Shown: piece by piece, positions 45,105 to 64,000 of the stretch
How positions within the stretch are numbered: the stretch's first letter is position 1
How the letters are laid out: each line of letters starts with the position of its first letter
Assembly (NCBI RefSeq): GCF_020536995.1
Contig: NC_068357.1
Coordinates: forward strand, 126,891,451 to 126,955,450
DNA: 64,000 nt
Source: Dreissena polymorpha
Lineage: Eukaryota > Mollusca > Bivalvia > Myida > Dreissenidae
Direction: 5' to 3'
Translations under genes and position numbers: made by a program
The notes under the pieces: generated by a model
Told to the model about the DNA's origin: nothing
The model's input: only the letters and a program-made list of their open reading frames with translations
Databases searched by the model: none

Positions 45105-46645
45105 TAACACCGTTACGGACGTAAATACTTGTTTGATGGTGTTTTTTATTTAAACTTGATTTATATGATTATTTTTTTGCGTTGTTTCATTGTCTAAAGT
45201 GATTGTGAATGGCTATTACATAAATTCCAAAATCGTAAGTGTCTTTATCAGAACATACAGTGCGTAACGGTGTAAATATACATTTTAATTATGTGTTACA
45301 ACTTTAAGATTTTTTATAAAATGTTTGGGTACATCATTAGTTTAAACATATTTATTTCTTTTTGGCAAGTACAATATATCAAAATACACAATACAATAGT
45401 TATCAGAAAAGGATTGAAACGGAAGAAATAATTCTTATAGAGTTTCTCTCCTTGCGATTATATTTACACATAATTGGCAGTTGGGTACATCATTACTTGT
45501 TTATATACTAAATTCTTCTTTCATTGGACACCTTTTTGAGGACTTTATGATGCTAAAACATGTTTGCAGTTTTTGTTGAATTTAATTGTACATTATATAT
45601 ATAAAAGTCTTCTTTTTTGCGGCGTAACACTGTTGTCATAATTGTAACGGTGTGGAAAGATTATCTTATACTTTCATATTCTTGTTAATTCGCATCGTGT
45701 TTTTTACAAGACCTTTTTGTTGTTTGTCTGATAAGTTCCATGTTAAGTTTGCGAAGTTGTTTGAAAGACAATCGGCGATATGAATACGAACTTTATTCAC
45801 ACCAAATTGTGTTTATATATTTGTCCACACCGTTTCGATGTTGTCAACACCGTTTCTCGTTCAGCGTAACGGTGTGGAACGTAACGGTGATGACATTCAG
45901 GCATTCTGAAAGACCTGATTCCAATTGTATTCATTCTCCATTTTTATCTGATAAATTCCATGCAAAATTTGCGATGTTGTTTGAAAGACAATCGGCGATA
46001 TGAATACGAAATTTATTCACACCATATTGTGTGTATATATCTGCACACACCGTTACGATGTTGTCAACACCGTTTCTCATTCAACGTGACGGTGTGGAAC
46101 GTAACGGTGATGACATTGAGGCATTTGATCATCCACAAACAGCATGCTACTTGTCTCAAAATCTCAAAACGCACACATTTTTTGTGGAATCTAAGAAAAC
46201 ATAATATTTGAAAATAATTAACGAACAGAAAAAATGAAATAGAAACAAAATGGAAGAACGGTGTTGGCACAGAATAAAAGTACGTTCAATATTTTACTAA
46301 CTTTTTGATTATTTTAATATGTTTCACGCTCTGTTCATTGCTTCATTATGACGCCAATGGTTGAAAGAATGTTTACTTTTCGGAAAACATAGTATTCCCG
46401 TATCATTCCCGTGCGGTAGATGAAATTTCCTTCGTAACGGTGTCGACTTGCAAAATTACGGACAGAGCCATAACTTACCGTTTAAAATTATTCTGCATAT
46501 ATAGCTACTAAATGTAACTGTTATTAAGTTAAGTTTAAATATATTTAGCTCCATATGGTTGGTTAATTTTATTTTCGTTTGACATTTTTTATAAAACAAT
46601 CAAGAAAATTACCTATTAAGAATTCGGACAACATACCGTTACCAA
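45105..46645. promoter_or_regulatory. Cluster of GTAACGGTGT words on both strands
   Basis: GTAACGGTGT or close variants (ACACCGTTAC, ACACCGTTTC, GTGACGGTGT) occur about 14 times: near 45107, 45263, 45643, 45826, 45848, 45866, 45879, 46046, 46067, 46088, 46099, 46258, 46436 and 46636. TAACGG fits the Myb recognition sequence (YAACKG). Function is inference; part of the count comes from a local duplication. Confidence 0.4.
45722..46125. repeat. Two tandem copies of a ~222 bp unit
   Basis: TGATAAGTTCCATGTTAAGT ... AAAGACAATCGGCGATATGA ... GTAACGGTGATGACATTCAG is repeated from about 45949 with few changes. Confidence 0.85.
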
Positions 46646-48535
46646 CTACATGGGGATTAGTTACTTCGTAAAAGCATAAAACGGCTTTAAGCGTGTTTTC
46701 TGCTATTATGAAAATAATACCGTTAATTTCTACCATTAAGAGTATTGTTGAAGATGGACAATAAATGGAACCTATAAATAAAATATTCACCCAGTGGATA
46801 ATAAGTATTTAAACGACAGTATTATTTCTTTTAGAAAAAGTCACAATTCAAGTCTTTTGTTGTTATTACTATTACTAATATTAATAATAATTACACATAC
46901 TAAATCTAACACTGATATACATGTATGTCAGACGTTTAATGCATGATTCAAGTCTAAATACACCGTTCAGATGTACAGCCGCCTATACGAATGGGTCCAG
47001 TAGCTAACATCCTTAAAAGACATGAAAAACAGACTTTGTCAGCTGTATGGTAACGAAGGAACCTTTAAAAACGGCTTTTCATGCCTCTATGCAATATTTC
47101 GCCTGAAAAACATATTCATGTTCGTGTTTTTTTTCGGCATGCTTTATAGATATAGCAATGCAAAGTAATGTATGGTACAGATCGTTAGTGATGTGCCTTC
47201 TAATCTTAAGGTCTTAGTCTTTAGCGAATAATTTTCTTTACTTTTTAGATTAGATTAAATAAAAGCATCATAATACAGCTATATCAATAGACATATAAAT
47301 ATCCAACTGATATGGAACGATATATTAGTGCTAGTACTACGAATTGACTGCGGACAGTAAGGTTTTTGCTGTTTGGTACTTGTCTGTATGATTTTAAATA
47401 AAATAATGAATAGTATAATATATATACAATGTCTAGTTTCGTTGACAAACTTCCATTAAAACTGTATGCCCAGGCCTACGCACAGTATATGCAATGACAT
47501 AGTTACGTGACCGAAGCTGTTTACATGTACATGTAGGCGGATGCAGCATTATATCGTGTTACATAGTATTCTTACAAATTAAAAACTATCGAGATAAGTT
47601 CGTCTAAAAAAATGATTAAATCATGGTATTTTTATAAACTATAACGAACGTTTGAGCAAAACAAGTGGTGTTTACTATTCAGCGATAAGAGAAACTATTG
47701 ATTCACTCTATTTTAAAATATGCTAGTCAGCTTTTGTTTGTACCTACCGCGCGTGCTTAAATATCGGGAAAACCCAGACTGGAGAGTTCCGAAAAACAAC
47801 TATTGGGGATGGAACATAGTGGTAATGGTAATTGTAACTGGACCTAAATGTGAAACTATATTCCGTATTAAAACGTCATGTCCACATTTCCCTACATTGA
47901 ACAGTGTTATATCCTATACTACAAAGACACGGTGATGTTGCTTATGTTCCAGGGGATTATGCCAATATCAGCCGATGGAGTGAATGAGGTGTATTATTTC
48001 GGGTCTGCTTGCGTTATGTAAATGTCATCAAATGTTAAAACCTGGGTTAAACAGCTATGGCGATAAATGCGATTACACAGTCCTCACGTGCACACGTTAA
48101 AACACATCAAGGATTTAAAGTTTTAAAGTTAAAAAGATATGGTGATTAACACATGCGCACGTGTTAAGCCACCCAAAGAAACGGTTGTGTAAGGTATTTT
48201 TTAATACCTTACTAAATTAGCGCAGAAACCAATTGTCACTGAGTTCCAAACAACAACTTTTTATTATTCAATATTTTGCACACAAGAACCATATCGATTC
48301 CTTCAAGTTCATTTTTACAATAGGAAGTCACGTGTAAAATGACTGCTGTTCTGTGTAAAAGTGTATGCTCTAAACAAAAGTATTGAAGTATTCTGAAATA
48401 TCATGGCAAAAATGTTAACCTTTATCAAAATACGGTACTAATCTCGACACATCTTTCAATCCTTGATGTTTTCTGGTGGTAATAATCTCAAATTGACAGT
48501 GAAGCTCTCGGTTTGATACATTGACAACATTGAAG
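46646..48535. other. No gene seen
   Basis: AT-rich spacer. A 71-codon frame at 47720-47935 has no recognisable feature. Confidence 0.4.
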
Positions 48536-48540
48536 AAAAA

Positions 48541-48819
48541 AAGATATGTGATTGTCAGAAACACTATGTCCCCAACTGCGCCGCTTTGAACGTATATATT
48601 TGACCTTTGACCTTGAAGGATGACCTTGACCTTTCACCACTCAAAATGTGCACCTCCATGAGATACACATGCATGCCAAATAAGAAGTTGCTATCTACAA
48701 TATTGCAAAAGTTATGGCAAAATGTTAAAGTTGGAACAAACAAACAATTAAAACAACAAACCAATCAACAGACAAGCAAAAACAATATGTCCCCACTATA
48801 GCGGTGTGGGACATAAACA
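48541..48819. mobile_element. Bivalve SINE-like repeat, family D
   Basis: Head AGATATGTGATTGTCAGAAA, body TTTGACCTTGAAGGATGACC, tail CAATATGTCCCCACTATAGC ... GGGACATAAA, the variant also seen at 21244-21664. Confidence 0.7.
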
Positions 48820-48828
48820 TGTTTCAGA

Positions 48829-49005
48829 TTTGCACATTTTCGTTGTGGTTATTTCATTTGCGATGAGACAATAATATTGAACATTTTACATGCTAAAAAT
48901 ATTCATTATATGCATATTTTAACGATTGAAAAACCTGAAAAGTATAAACCATATAACTGATATAAGTGATAAAACATTCCAAAATCTGTGAACAATTCCT
49001 TTTAA
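48829..49005. mobile_element. Family J, worn copy without its tRNA-like core
   Basis: CAGATTTGCACATTTTCGTT ... AATATTGAACATTTTACATG and the end CCAAAATCTGTGAACAATTC match the flanks of family J; the A/B box region is deleted. Confidence 0.55.
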
Positions 49006-49041
49006 TACAGAGCATTATACGACCATACTGAGAGCTGTACA

Positions 49042-49297
49042 GTTGAGTCGTGTTCTAAGAAAACTGGACATAATGCGTGTGCGTAAAGTGTCGTCCCAGA
49101 TTAGCATGTGCAGTCCGCACAATCAGGGACGAAACTTTCCGCCTAAATTGGATTTTTGTTAAGAAGAGACGAAAAATGTCATTAAAGCTTAAAGTGTCGT
49201 CCCAGATTAGCTTCTGCGGACATACAGGTTAATCTGGGACGACACTTTACGCACATGCATTATGCCCAGTTTTCTCAGAACAAGCCTCATTTTATTT
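49042..49297. mobile_element. Hairpin MITE, family A
   Basis: GTTCTAAGAAAACTGGACAT to TATGCCCAGTTTTCTCAGAA. Confidence 0.8.
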
Positions 49298-49659
49298 TGA
49301 CCTCCTAAGTCTCAGCTGTATAATTATGTACGAGTTATTGCATCATTATGTACGAGTTATTGCATCATTTTACTGACAAATGTTGCTATACATGTATCTT
49401 GTTTAAGCGTAACAGTCGCGATTTGTGTTTGAAAGTATAAACTAAATGGACAGTCCTTTAAACATTTAAATGTTTGAATTTCGAGACAATAGAGGGCTTA
49501 CAGAAGATATTACTTACTCTGTAAGTTATATTCATGTTCAGTTATTTTCCCTTATTTTTTCCACAGCAATGTTCCTTAAGTAAAAACAACACAACACAAC
49601 CGCACTTTAGAAAATTGCTTGGAATAATTTTTTTTCTCATAATGTTCCCGAAACAACTA

Positions 49660-50270
49660 ATGTTTATTCGCTTCAGAATAAACCATTTTATCCAACGCAA
49701 GCTATTTAACTATATTGATATATATATATACGTATTATCCGTCATACACGAGTTTTCATGAAAATTATTCCCTCGCGTAAGGGCGCTGAACCATAGTATA
49801 GTAGGCTCTAATTCCACGTGCGTTCTTTAACCCTGTTGTCTCACTGCTGAGTAAGTTGCATTTCATTGTTTATTTAGAAATGTATTCGCTTTTTGGCGGA
49901 AGATTCTCTCACTCAACGAGTTTCTTTCGAGAATCTTGTTGGCATGATCCTATTATAACACATCCTTCCGGGGTCGGGGGATATAAGCTATCATAATTGT
50001 ATTGTATAATTTTTGTTAATGTTTTATTTCTTACAAAAGATTACTATGCATTTGTTGTTTAAACTCAGCCTTGACAGATATTTTGCCAAACTTAAATAAT
50101 TAATTAATTCCAAACTTATTGTGCTTGTCGTTGGATTACCTATGTTAATTCGCTTCAGAATAAACCATTTTATGTATCGCAAGCTATTTAACTATATATA
50201 TATAAAGGGCGCTGAACCATAGTATATAGTATGCACTAATTCCACGTGCGTTCTTTTACCCTGTTGTCGT
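49660..50270. repeat. Direct repeat pair downstream of gene A
   Basis: CTTCAGAATAAACCATTTTA ... GCAAGCTATTTAACTATAT ... GGGCGCTGAACCATAGTATA ... TTCCACGTGCGTTCTTT occurs at about 49668-49845 and, shortened, at about 50150-50268. Confidence 0.75.
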
Positions 50271-50323
50271 TGTATAATTACAAAAATATCAGAACTTCAG
50301 TTAAAACATTTGTTTTCAAACAC

Positions 50324-50329
50324 TTTATT
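50324..50329 (-). terminator. Poly(A) signal of gene A
   Basis: AATAAA on the minus strand 40 bp past the stop codon at 50370-50372. Confidence 0.6.
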
Positions 50330-50369
50330 TCCCTACATTCTCTTCGTTACAGTAAACACCGACTTGCTT

Positions 50370-58481
<8,112 letters not shown>

Positions 58482-58839
58482 CTTCTTCTGTTTTGAGAAT
58501 TTCGCCTCGTAGAATCTGAGTTTTAATTAGGATTGTTCAGAGTTCCAATTCTGTTTCTAAATCTTTCTCCAACAAGGAAGTTTCGCGCTGATAAGAATAA
58601 TATCGTGATGTTGCCATGCTGTTTCTACTGATAAGAACATTTATTTGAAGTAAAAGCGATCAGTCACGGGTTTAGAGCTCAGGTTAAAATAATGGGATCT
58701 AATTGGCCTATTTGAGTATGTAAAAGGGCTTACACTTTATGGAATTTACCCACTATAATCCAACACAAAAACAAAACCGTCTTTGTTCAGACATGGGCCC
58801 GTATTCATCAACCCATTCTTAGATTTAGAATAAATGTTG

Positions 58840-59115
58840 TCGCAGGCTGGTCTGGAGTTACCCTGTCCGTTAACGAAACCATGAACTCATGCTTTACTGT
58901 CAGATTGGTCTGTAGCTATGCTGGCCGCATATGACATACGACTCATTTTCGCACGATGCGGCTTAATGTCAAGATGATGCAACTATTGGTGATCATGACT
59001 ATGATAATGACGACCGTGACTATGATAATAGTGACGATGCAAGTGGTAAAGGTGATGATGACCGTAACGATGATACAGAAATTGATGAGTGTAACGATGA
59101 TTATTGTGATTTGTA
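58840..59115. repeat. Family G piece followed by GAT/GAC triplet-rich sequence
   Basis: GCCGCATATGACATACGACTCATTTTCGC-type end near 58925-58960 is the right end of a family G element; 58965-59110 is imperfect GAT/GAC/AAT triplets. Confidence 0.55.
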
Positions 59116-59195
59116 TGCTTACTTCAACCATAGCACAACATCAAATATAAATATAGTTCGCTCTTTTATCTCTAAGAAAACCGCGTAGAAGGCCA

Positions 59196-59523
59196 ATAAG
59201 TGTTCCTTATAGCAATTGCCACAATTTCAACGCTAGATGTGGTATGATTACATAGATCGTTGCTGATACAAAATGCTCGTTTTTATTTATCTGTGACACA
59301 ATTAATTCCATTTTAATTTCCCGCGAATATATCTATTCATACGACACACGAACACCATGTTAGTGTTCATGTTTCGTATGAATAGATATTGTTGCGGGAA
59401 ATTAAAATGGAATTCAATATGCATAACAATAATAAAAACGAGCATTTTTTATTTACAAACATCTATTTTACCAGACCACATCTAGCGTTGAAATTTCGGC
59501 AAATGCCATAAGGAACAGTGCTT
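59196..59523. mobile_element. Foldback element between genes A and B
   Basis: AAGTGTTCCTTATAGCAATT ... ACGCTAGATGTGGT pairs with ACCACATCTAGCGTTGAAAT ... CCATAAGGAACAGTGC. Inner arms (AATTCCATTTTAATTTCCCG and its complement) leave a loop of only a few bases around 59355. The centre TCGTATGAATAGATATTGTT is shared with the TIR element at 43319. Confidence 0.85.
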
Positions 59524-59866
59524 TTTAATTGTTTAGCTTTATTTTACGAAATATTGTACGAAATGTTCGTTGATTTTGAGTAGTAATGTTATTTTAACAC
59601 ATTTTCCCTAGAGCGGTGCTCACATAGAAACAAACAGAAAGAAGACGTTGGTGTATATTCGGAAAATGCAAACAACAGCGACGCATATTTTATGTTTGGT
59701 CACGCAATCATTATTAATGGACATCAACAGCTACGTTAGCAGAAAATGTTTCTCTGAAGAAAAAATCAACAACAGGATTTTCAGCGTGTATTATTAACAC
59801 GGACTCGATTAAATCCACCAAGATTTGTGGTTCCATGTTGAGGTTAAATGTTCAGGTTATTAAAGT

Positions 59867-59884
59867 TTTATTGATGCATTTATT
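59867..59884 (-). terminator. Two poly(A) signals of gene B
   Basis: AATAAA on the minus strand at 59879-59884 and 59867-59872, only 5-20 bp after the stop codon. That gives an extremely short 3' UTR if either is used. Confidence 0.6.
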
Positions 59885-59888
59885 GTGG

Positions 59889-62800
59889 TTACAGAACTTG
59901 TGTCGTGGTAGACATCGCAGGGTCTATCGTAGCTAACTTCGATGTAAGTGCTGCCTGTGTTGATGACGTCAACGCTGGTGTTGATGACGTCAATGCTGGT
60001 GTAGGTGACGTCAACGCTGATGTTGATGATATCATCAGGTGCGTTTTTGAAACCGGTTTGCCTGAGGACGACGTTAGAACCGGTGCCGGAGTAAAGCTGT
60101 TCCCGCCGGTGCCTACATTACCGCCGCCGGATGGATTTCCACCGGGAAGACTTAACATTCCGGAAGGATCGCGGTTTTGCTGCTGAGCGCCGGAAGTTCC
60201 CGGATAAAATGCCGACGCCCCCTGCATGAGTCTCGACATAAGGTCCACCGGGTCGAATGATGCGCCTTGCTGTCCGCTGTTATATGACGTTGCTCCGTTC
60301 ACACCTGAATTGTTCATAGTACCGGAATCATTCGGATCGTATTTCAAGTTTGATAACACGTTTTTGTCCATCCCGGGATTCCGACCTAACATGTCAATTG
60401 GAGAGAATGACTGCTGACTGTAGGCGCTGTTTATCTTGTCCGGATCGAACTTCGCACCGACGGCCATAAGAGTTGCTTTGTCCATACCCGGATTTGACAT
60501 CAGCATTTCTAAAGGATCAAAGTTTAAATGCGCTTTGTTGAATGCGTCTGGGTCAAATGTCATTTTGTTCACCGTATCGGGGTTAAACGCCCCAATGAAG
60601 GCTGAGCCATAGGCGCTTTGGGAATTTCCGCTTCCGCTGTTTTCGCCGCCGGAACCACCGGAACTCCCGCCTAGGAAGTACCCAATCATCTGACTGATGT
60701 CCGAGTCATTGTCAGGCACGTATGGATTGCTCATCGCCATTTGGTTCGCTTTGTTCGGGTCGAAAGCGGAAGAGTATAGATCACCGCCGGCGGACCCCGC
60801 CGCAGCATTTCCAAACGTGTTGGCGCCAAATCCCCCACTAGACCCATACGGATTGTACCCAGACAGGGCGCCTGAGCCTGAATCATTTCCGTTTTGGGTT
60901 AATCCAAAATAATTTCCGCTGCCTACTGAACCAAAGCCTGTATTGGCTGAATTCGGATCAAATCCGCTGTTTGTGCCGAGCCCTATTCCAAACGAAGAGC
61001 CGGAACTGCCATTTTCTGACGTAGACCCGTTGCCCATAGCTTTAGACATCATATTGAACATGGAATTCGGATCGAATCCGCCATTTCCGCTTCCCATGTT
61101 TGAAGTGTTGCTTCCAAACGACGCCTGATTTGGATTGAAGCCACCATTAGAACTACTCTCAACTGGACTCTGGCCGAATGCGTTTTCGGAAACGGCACCG
61201 GAAGTTAAGCGACCGGGAATAAACGATGATTGTCCTTGTTGCGCATTCAATTCGTTAGGATCGAATCCACTTTGGCCTCTGACTGGCGCGGCGGTAGCAA
61301 CAGTGGTGGTAGATTCAGATGCTTTGCCAGAGATAACCGTTGCTGGCGTTGTGAAATGTGACGTGAAATTCAAAGTAATCGTCGTTGTCGTGATAGGTTT
61401 CACAGTAGTGGCGGTTACACTAGCGGTGTTCGTAGTGGATTGTAAAGTCATGGCTTCAGGAGACACCGACGGTGAAACGGTTATTTGGGAAGCTGCCGTC
61501 GTGGGGAATGTAGTTAAGCCATTACCATTATCATCGGTTTCTTTTGTTGTTTCACGGCGGGTTCGAATCCAGGACTGAGCATTAGGATTGAAGTTTGATT
61601 GACCGGAGTTCAGGAGATTCGGATCAAAGGCTTGGTTCCCCATAGGCATAGTCCGCAAAAAGACTGGGCTTCCAGCAATCTGCCCGATCCCGCTCTGCTG
61701 ATCGACGAAAAAGTTGTTTTGACCCCCACCTCCCGAGTACAGACTTCCCGGGACAAACATTCCGCTGGGGTTACGCTGAATCGATGGCGCTTCGGTTGCT
61801 TTCGTACTGGCGGCTTTTTTCGGGGTTGTGTTCGCGTCTGGAGCGTGCGTGACCCCTTTATCGGAGGTCTGCGCCGCCTGAGCCTGTGCGGATACAAAGT
61901 TTGATCGATAGTTCGGGAAGAAGGCTTCAGGCTGAATATTCGGTTTGTTGAAAGTCATTAGAGCTTGATTTAATGCTGTCGCGTCAAAAGAAGGTCTCTC
62001 AGCATCCTCGTATGCGTTGAAACGATACCCACCGGAAGTGCCCTGCGGTGTCTGAGAGACGCTTCCAGCTAGCGAATTGTCGGGGTCTTTCATTTGATTG
62101 ACCTTGTCGGGGTTAAAGTTTAAATTACCCCCACGGCCATGCGGTTCTGAACCTGTCTGCGTAACAAAACCTTTGAACGCTTCGTTCGGACTGAAAGCGT
62201 TCTGTTGGCTATTGATCACATTGGGATCGAACACCTGCGCTGCCATCTCGAAGTTCTGAGTTTGTGTCGGTATTTGCGGTTCCCCGTGTTGAGAGCTGTG
62301 CGAATTCTGTTTACCGCCATTCGTTTCCAAGGTAGGCGGTATTTCCGCTACGGCCGCCACAGCCTGTGTCTGCGCTCTGGCCTGCTCTTGTAGGAACATA
62401 TTTGCCGCTCCGGAACCGACCGGCAGCGGGTTCACATCAGGTTTCTCCACTCTCGAATTGGCATGTATATCGACTGTATGCTGCTGACTACCTATAATTT
62501 TGTTGAACGTTTTCGAGAATCCTGTGTGAGCCGCGGGCAACGGTCTTGCTGGGGGCTGAGGTTTTGGCGTTGACGGTTTTGCTTGGCGGTTGAACGCTTG
62601 ACCAGAAATTTCAACGCCGTAAAATCCATTTGCACTGTGCGGAAGCTCCGTTGCTTTAACATCTGGTAGGTATGTAGTCGGGATATTTTGCTCGGTAAAT
62701 TCCGTCAAAAGCGATCGCCAGCCGCCGTTTCCGTATAATTTATCGAGAAGCTTCTCCAGTGGACTTTCAGTTGTTCCGATTGCAGCCGACAGTGCGCCAT

Positions 62801-62890
62801 GGCGTGAAAACTGGGGCGGGAGAACATCGTCGTCATCTTCTGCACTTCCGTAGTATTCGTTGGCACCCGGAAGAGCGACTGAGCATGAAA
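59889..62890 (-). CDS. Gene B: large FDPN-motif secreted-type protein, last exon (5' exon not seen)
   Basis: One exon of about 3 kb, 1000 codons, to TAA at 59889. The acceptor TTTTTCAATTTCAG before 62890 leaves phase 1, the same as gene A intron 1, so a signal-peptide exon is expected upstream and may be outside the window. The frame also stays open to a Met at 62945, giving 1018 residues with a weak hydrophobic start. Contents: acidic start (SAEDDDDV), Gln/Pro/Ala-rich region, about 16 motifs of the form F-[DN]-P-[ND]-x-x-N (FDPNVIN, FNPDKVN, FDPNLLN, FDPNELN, FDPNKAN, FNPDTVN, FDPDAFN, FDPDKIN), a furin-type R-T-R-R-E site near residue 462, a Thr/Ser mucin-like stretch just after it, two SNPGMDK-like repeats and a TPALTSS tail. 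Almost Cys-free. Same strand and motif as gene A. Function unknown; extracellular matrix or thread role is a guess. Confidence 0.8.
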
Positions 62891-62945
62891 CTGAAATTGA
62901 AAAATGTTTTATTAATACTAGCTGCCTGTTGAGGACTATTGTCAA

Positions 62946-63744
62946 GAAATTTGTATTATTTAATAACGTGCATCACGTGCCCGTGTTTCATATTTCACGT
63001 TTTAGTGTGACCTTGACCTTATCGTACGCACCGGTATTGTTCGAGACATGCCTTCTCAACACGGTTATCATGGTGTGGTATTTGTTTTAATTTACAAGAT
63101 GAACGTGACTTTGAACGTTGAAATTTGTGCACAGGTTTTACTGGCGTTGCAATCTTTCCACATAGTGAACACATGTGGTAAGCTGCTTTAAAGAGGCATT
63201 CGATGGTATTTCGTACTAAATACAAGAATATTATAGTCATTTTCCCACTCTTCAATCATATAATTATCTAGTAACAGTGAACATATTGGTGAAATATACA
63301 ATATACATGTACACGATGCCAATTCACGAACTCACGCCTACATAAAATCGAACTCCAATCATGATTTTACGTGCATACATATGACGGTCTTATATTTATA
63401 TTTCACCGATAATTATTTTACTGGCATTATTTAATTCCCTAGCCCGCGAAGTCTCCTCGCGAGAGCTTTGGTGTAATTATAAAAATATCTACAATGTATT
63501 TTATTGCGCGTTTAAAACAGATACATATGTATTATCAACCATTGACCGAATATTAATGAAATGATACTCTTAATTTAGAAAATATACTGCTAGAAAGGCC
63601 TAACAATTGTGTATTGTATAATGAAGGTACAGCTTGCACTTGACGTTTGACGCACGCACGCAATTTAACGGCTATATCAAACATTTTGCAGTTGGACTTA
63701 GCAAAAAAAGTGTGTAAACAAACTAAATATGAGCCTTGCTCTGG
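62946..63744. other. No gene seen upstream of gene B
   Basis: AT-rich. I looked for a phase-1 signal-peptide exon on the minus strand and found no convincing one. Confidence 0.4.
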
Positions 63745-64000
63745 GAACACCAGGCTTAATTCATGTGCCTAATGTGTCGTCCCAAGGAACACCAGGCTTA
63801 ATTCATGTGCCTAATGTGTCGTCCCAGGGAACACCAGGCTTAATTCATGTGCCTAATGTGTCGTCCCAGGGAACACCGGGCTTAATTCATGTGCCTAATG
63901 TGTCGTCCCAGGGAACACCAGGCTTAATTCATGTGCCTAATGTGTCGTCCCAGGGAACACCGGGCTTAATTCATGTGTCGTCCCAGAGAACACCGGGCTT
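63745..64000. repeat. 42 bp minisatellite derived from family A, about 6 copies, runs off the window
   Basis: Unit GAACACCAGGCTTAATTCAT then GTGCCTAATGTGTCGTCCCA then GG, matching the family A end (GGGCTTAATGCATGTGCGTA ... GTGTCGTCCCAG). The copy near the window end lacks about 11 bp. Confidence 0.92.

Noticed and set aside
62891-62945. Met at 62945 as the start of gene B
   Set aside because: Possible but less likely: a strong acceptor lies at 62891 and the phase matches the signal-peptide intron of gene A. Kept as an alternative in the gene B entry.

Overview
The window looks like nuclear DNA of a bivalve mollusc, most likely a dreissenid mussel (Dreissena). This is an inference. It rests on low-GC intergenic DNA, GT-AG introns, AATAAA signals and very many copies of short hairpin elements with a GCTTAATGCATGTGCGTAAA end, which I associate from memory with Dreissena. 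No search was run.

Layout. 1-2974: no gene; a foldback element and hairpin copies. 2975-4357 (+): an intronless class A GPCR. 4358-16210: repeats, including a 2.8 kb composite (10879-13669) with two identical 652 bp direct repeats around an HNH-type zinc-loop reading frame. 16211-38741 (-): the host gene PRORP (mitochondrial RNase P protein subunit, MRPP3), assembled here from seven exons whose splice phases all agree (615 residues). Its introns hold a 6.4 kb LINE with a 12 bp target duplication, several minisatellites and many nested elements. 38742-50369: no recognised gene; hAT-like elements, a LINE tail, TIR elements and a cluster of GTAACGGTGT words. 50370-58481 (-): an eight-exon gene (gene A, 596 residues) for a secreted, cysteine-poor Ser/Gly/Asn/Gln-rich protein made of repeated F-D-P-N/D-x-x-N modules. 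59889-62890 (-): a 3 kb exon of a related gene (gene B) with about 16 such motifs; its upstream exon is not visible. 62946-64000: no gene; a 42 bp minisatellite runs off the window end.

Most notable. (1) Genes A and B form a same-strand cluster of an FDPN-motif secreted family I do not recognise. In gene A each module starts after R-R at a Gln and ends hydrophobic-Gly-basic, the pattern of a precursor cut at dibasic sites with possible pyroglutamate and amide ends. (2) A 25-copy minisatellite in the last PRORP intron is built from that intron's own 3' splice site, so every copy carries an AG/TAC acceptor. (3) Two separate minisatellites grew from the same end of the hairpin element. (4) The repeat families carry many nuclear-receptor-like half sites, including perfect DR1 and ERE-like words.

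PRORP is a housekeeping organelle enzyme. Genes A and B probably share a secretory role (matrix, thread or peptide precursor), which the sequence does not settle. The GPCR is an orphan. No retrovirus-like, Polinton-like or toxin gene was recognised.
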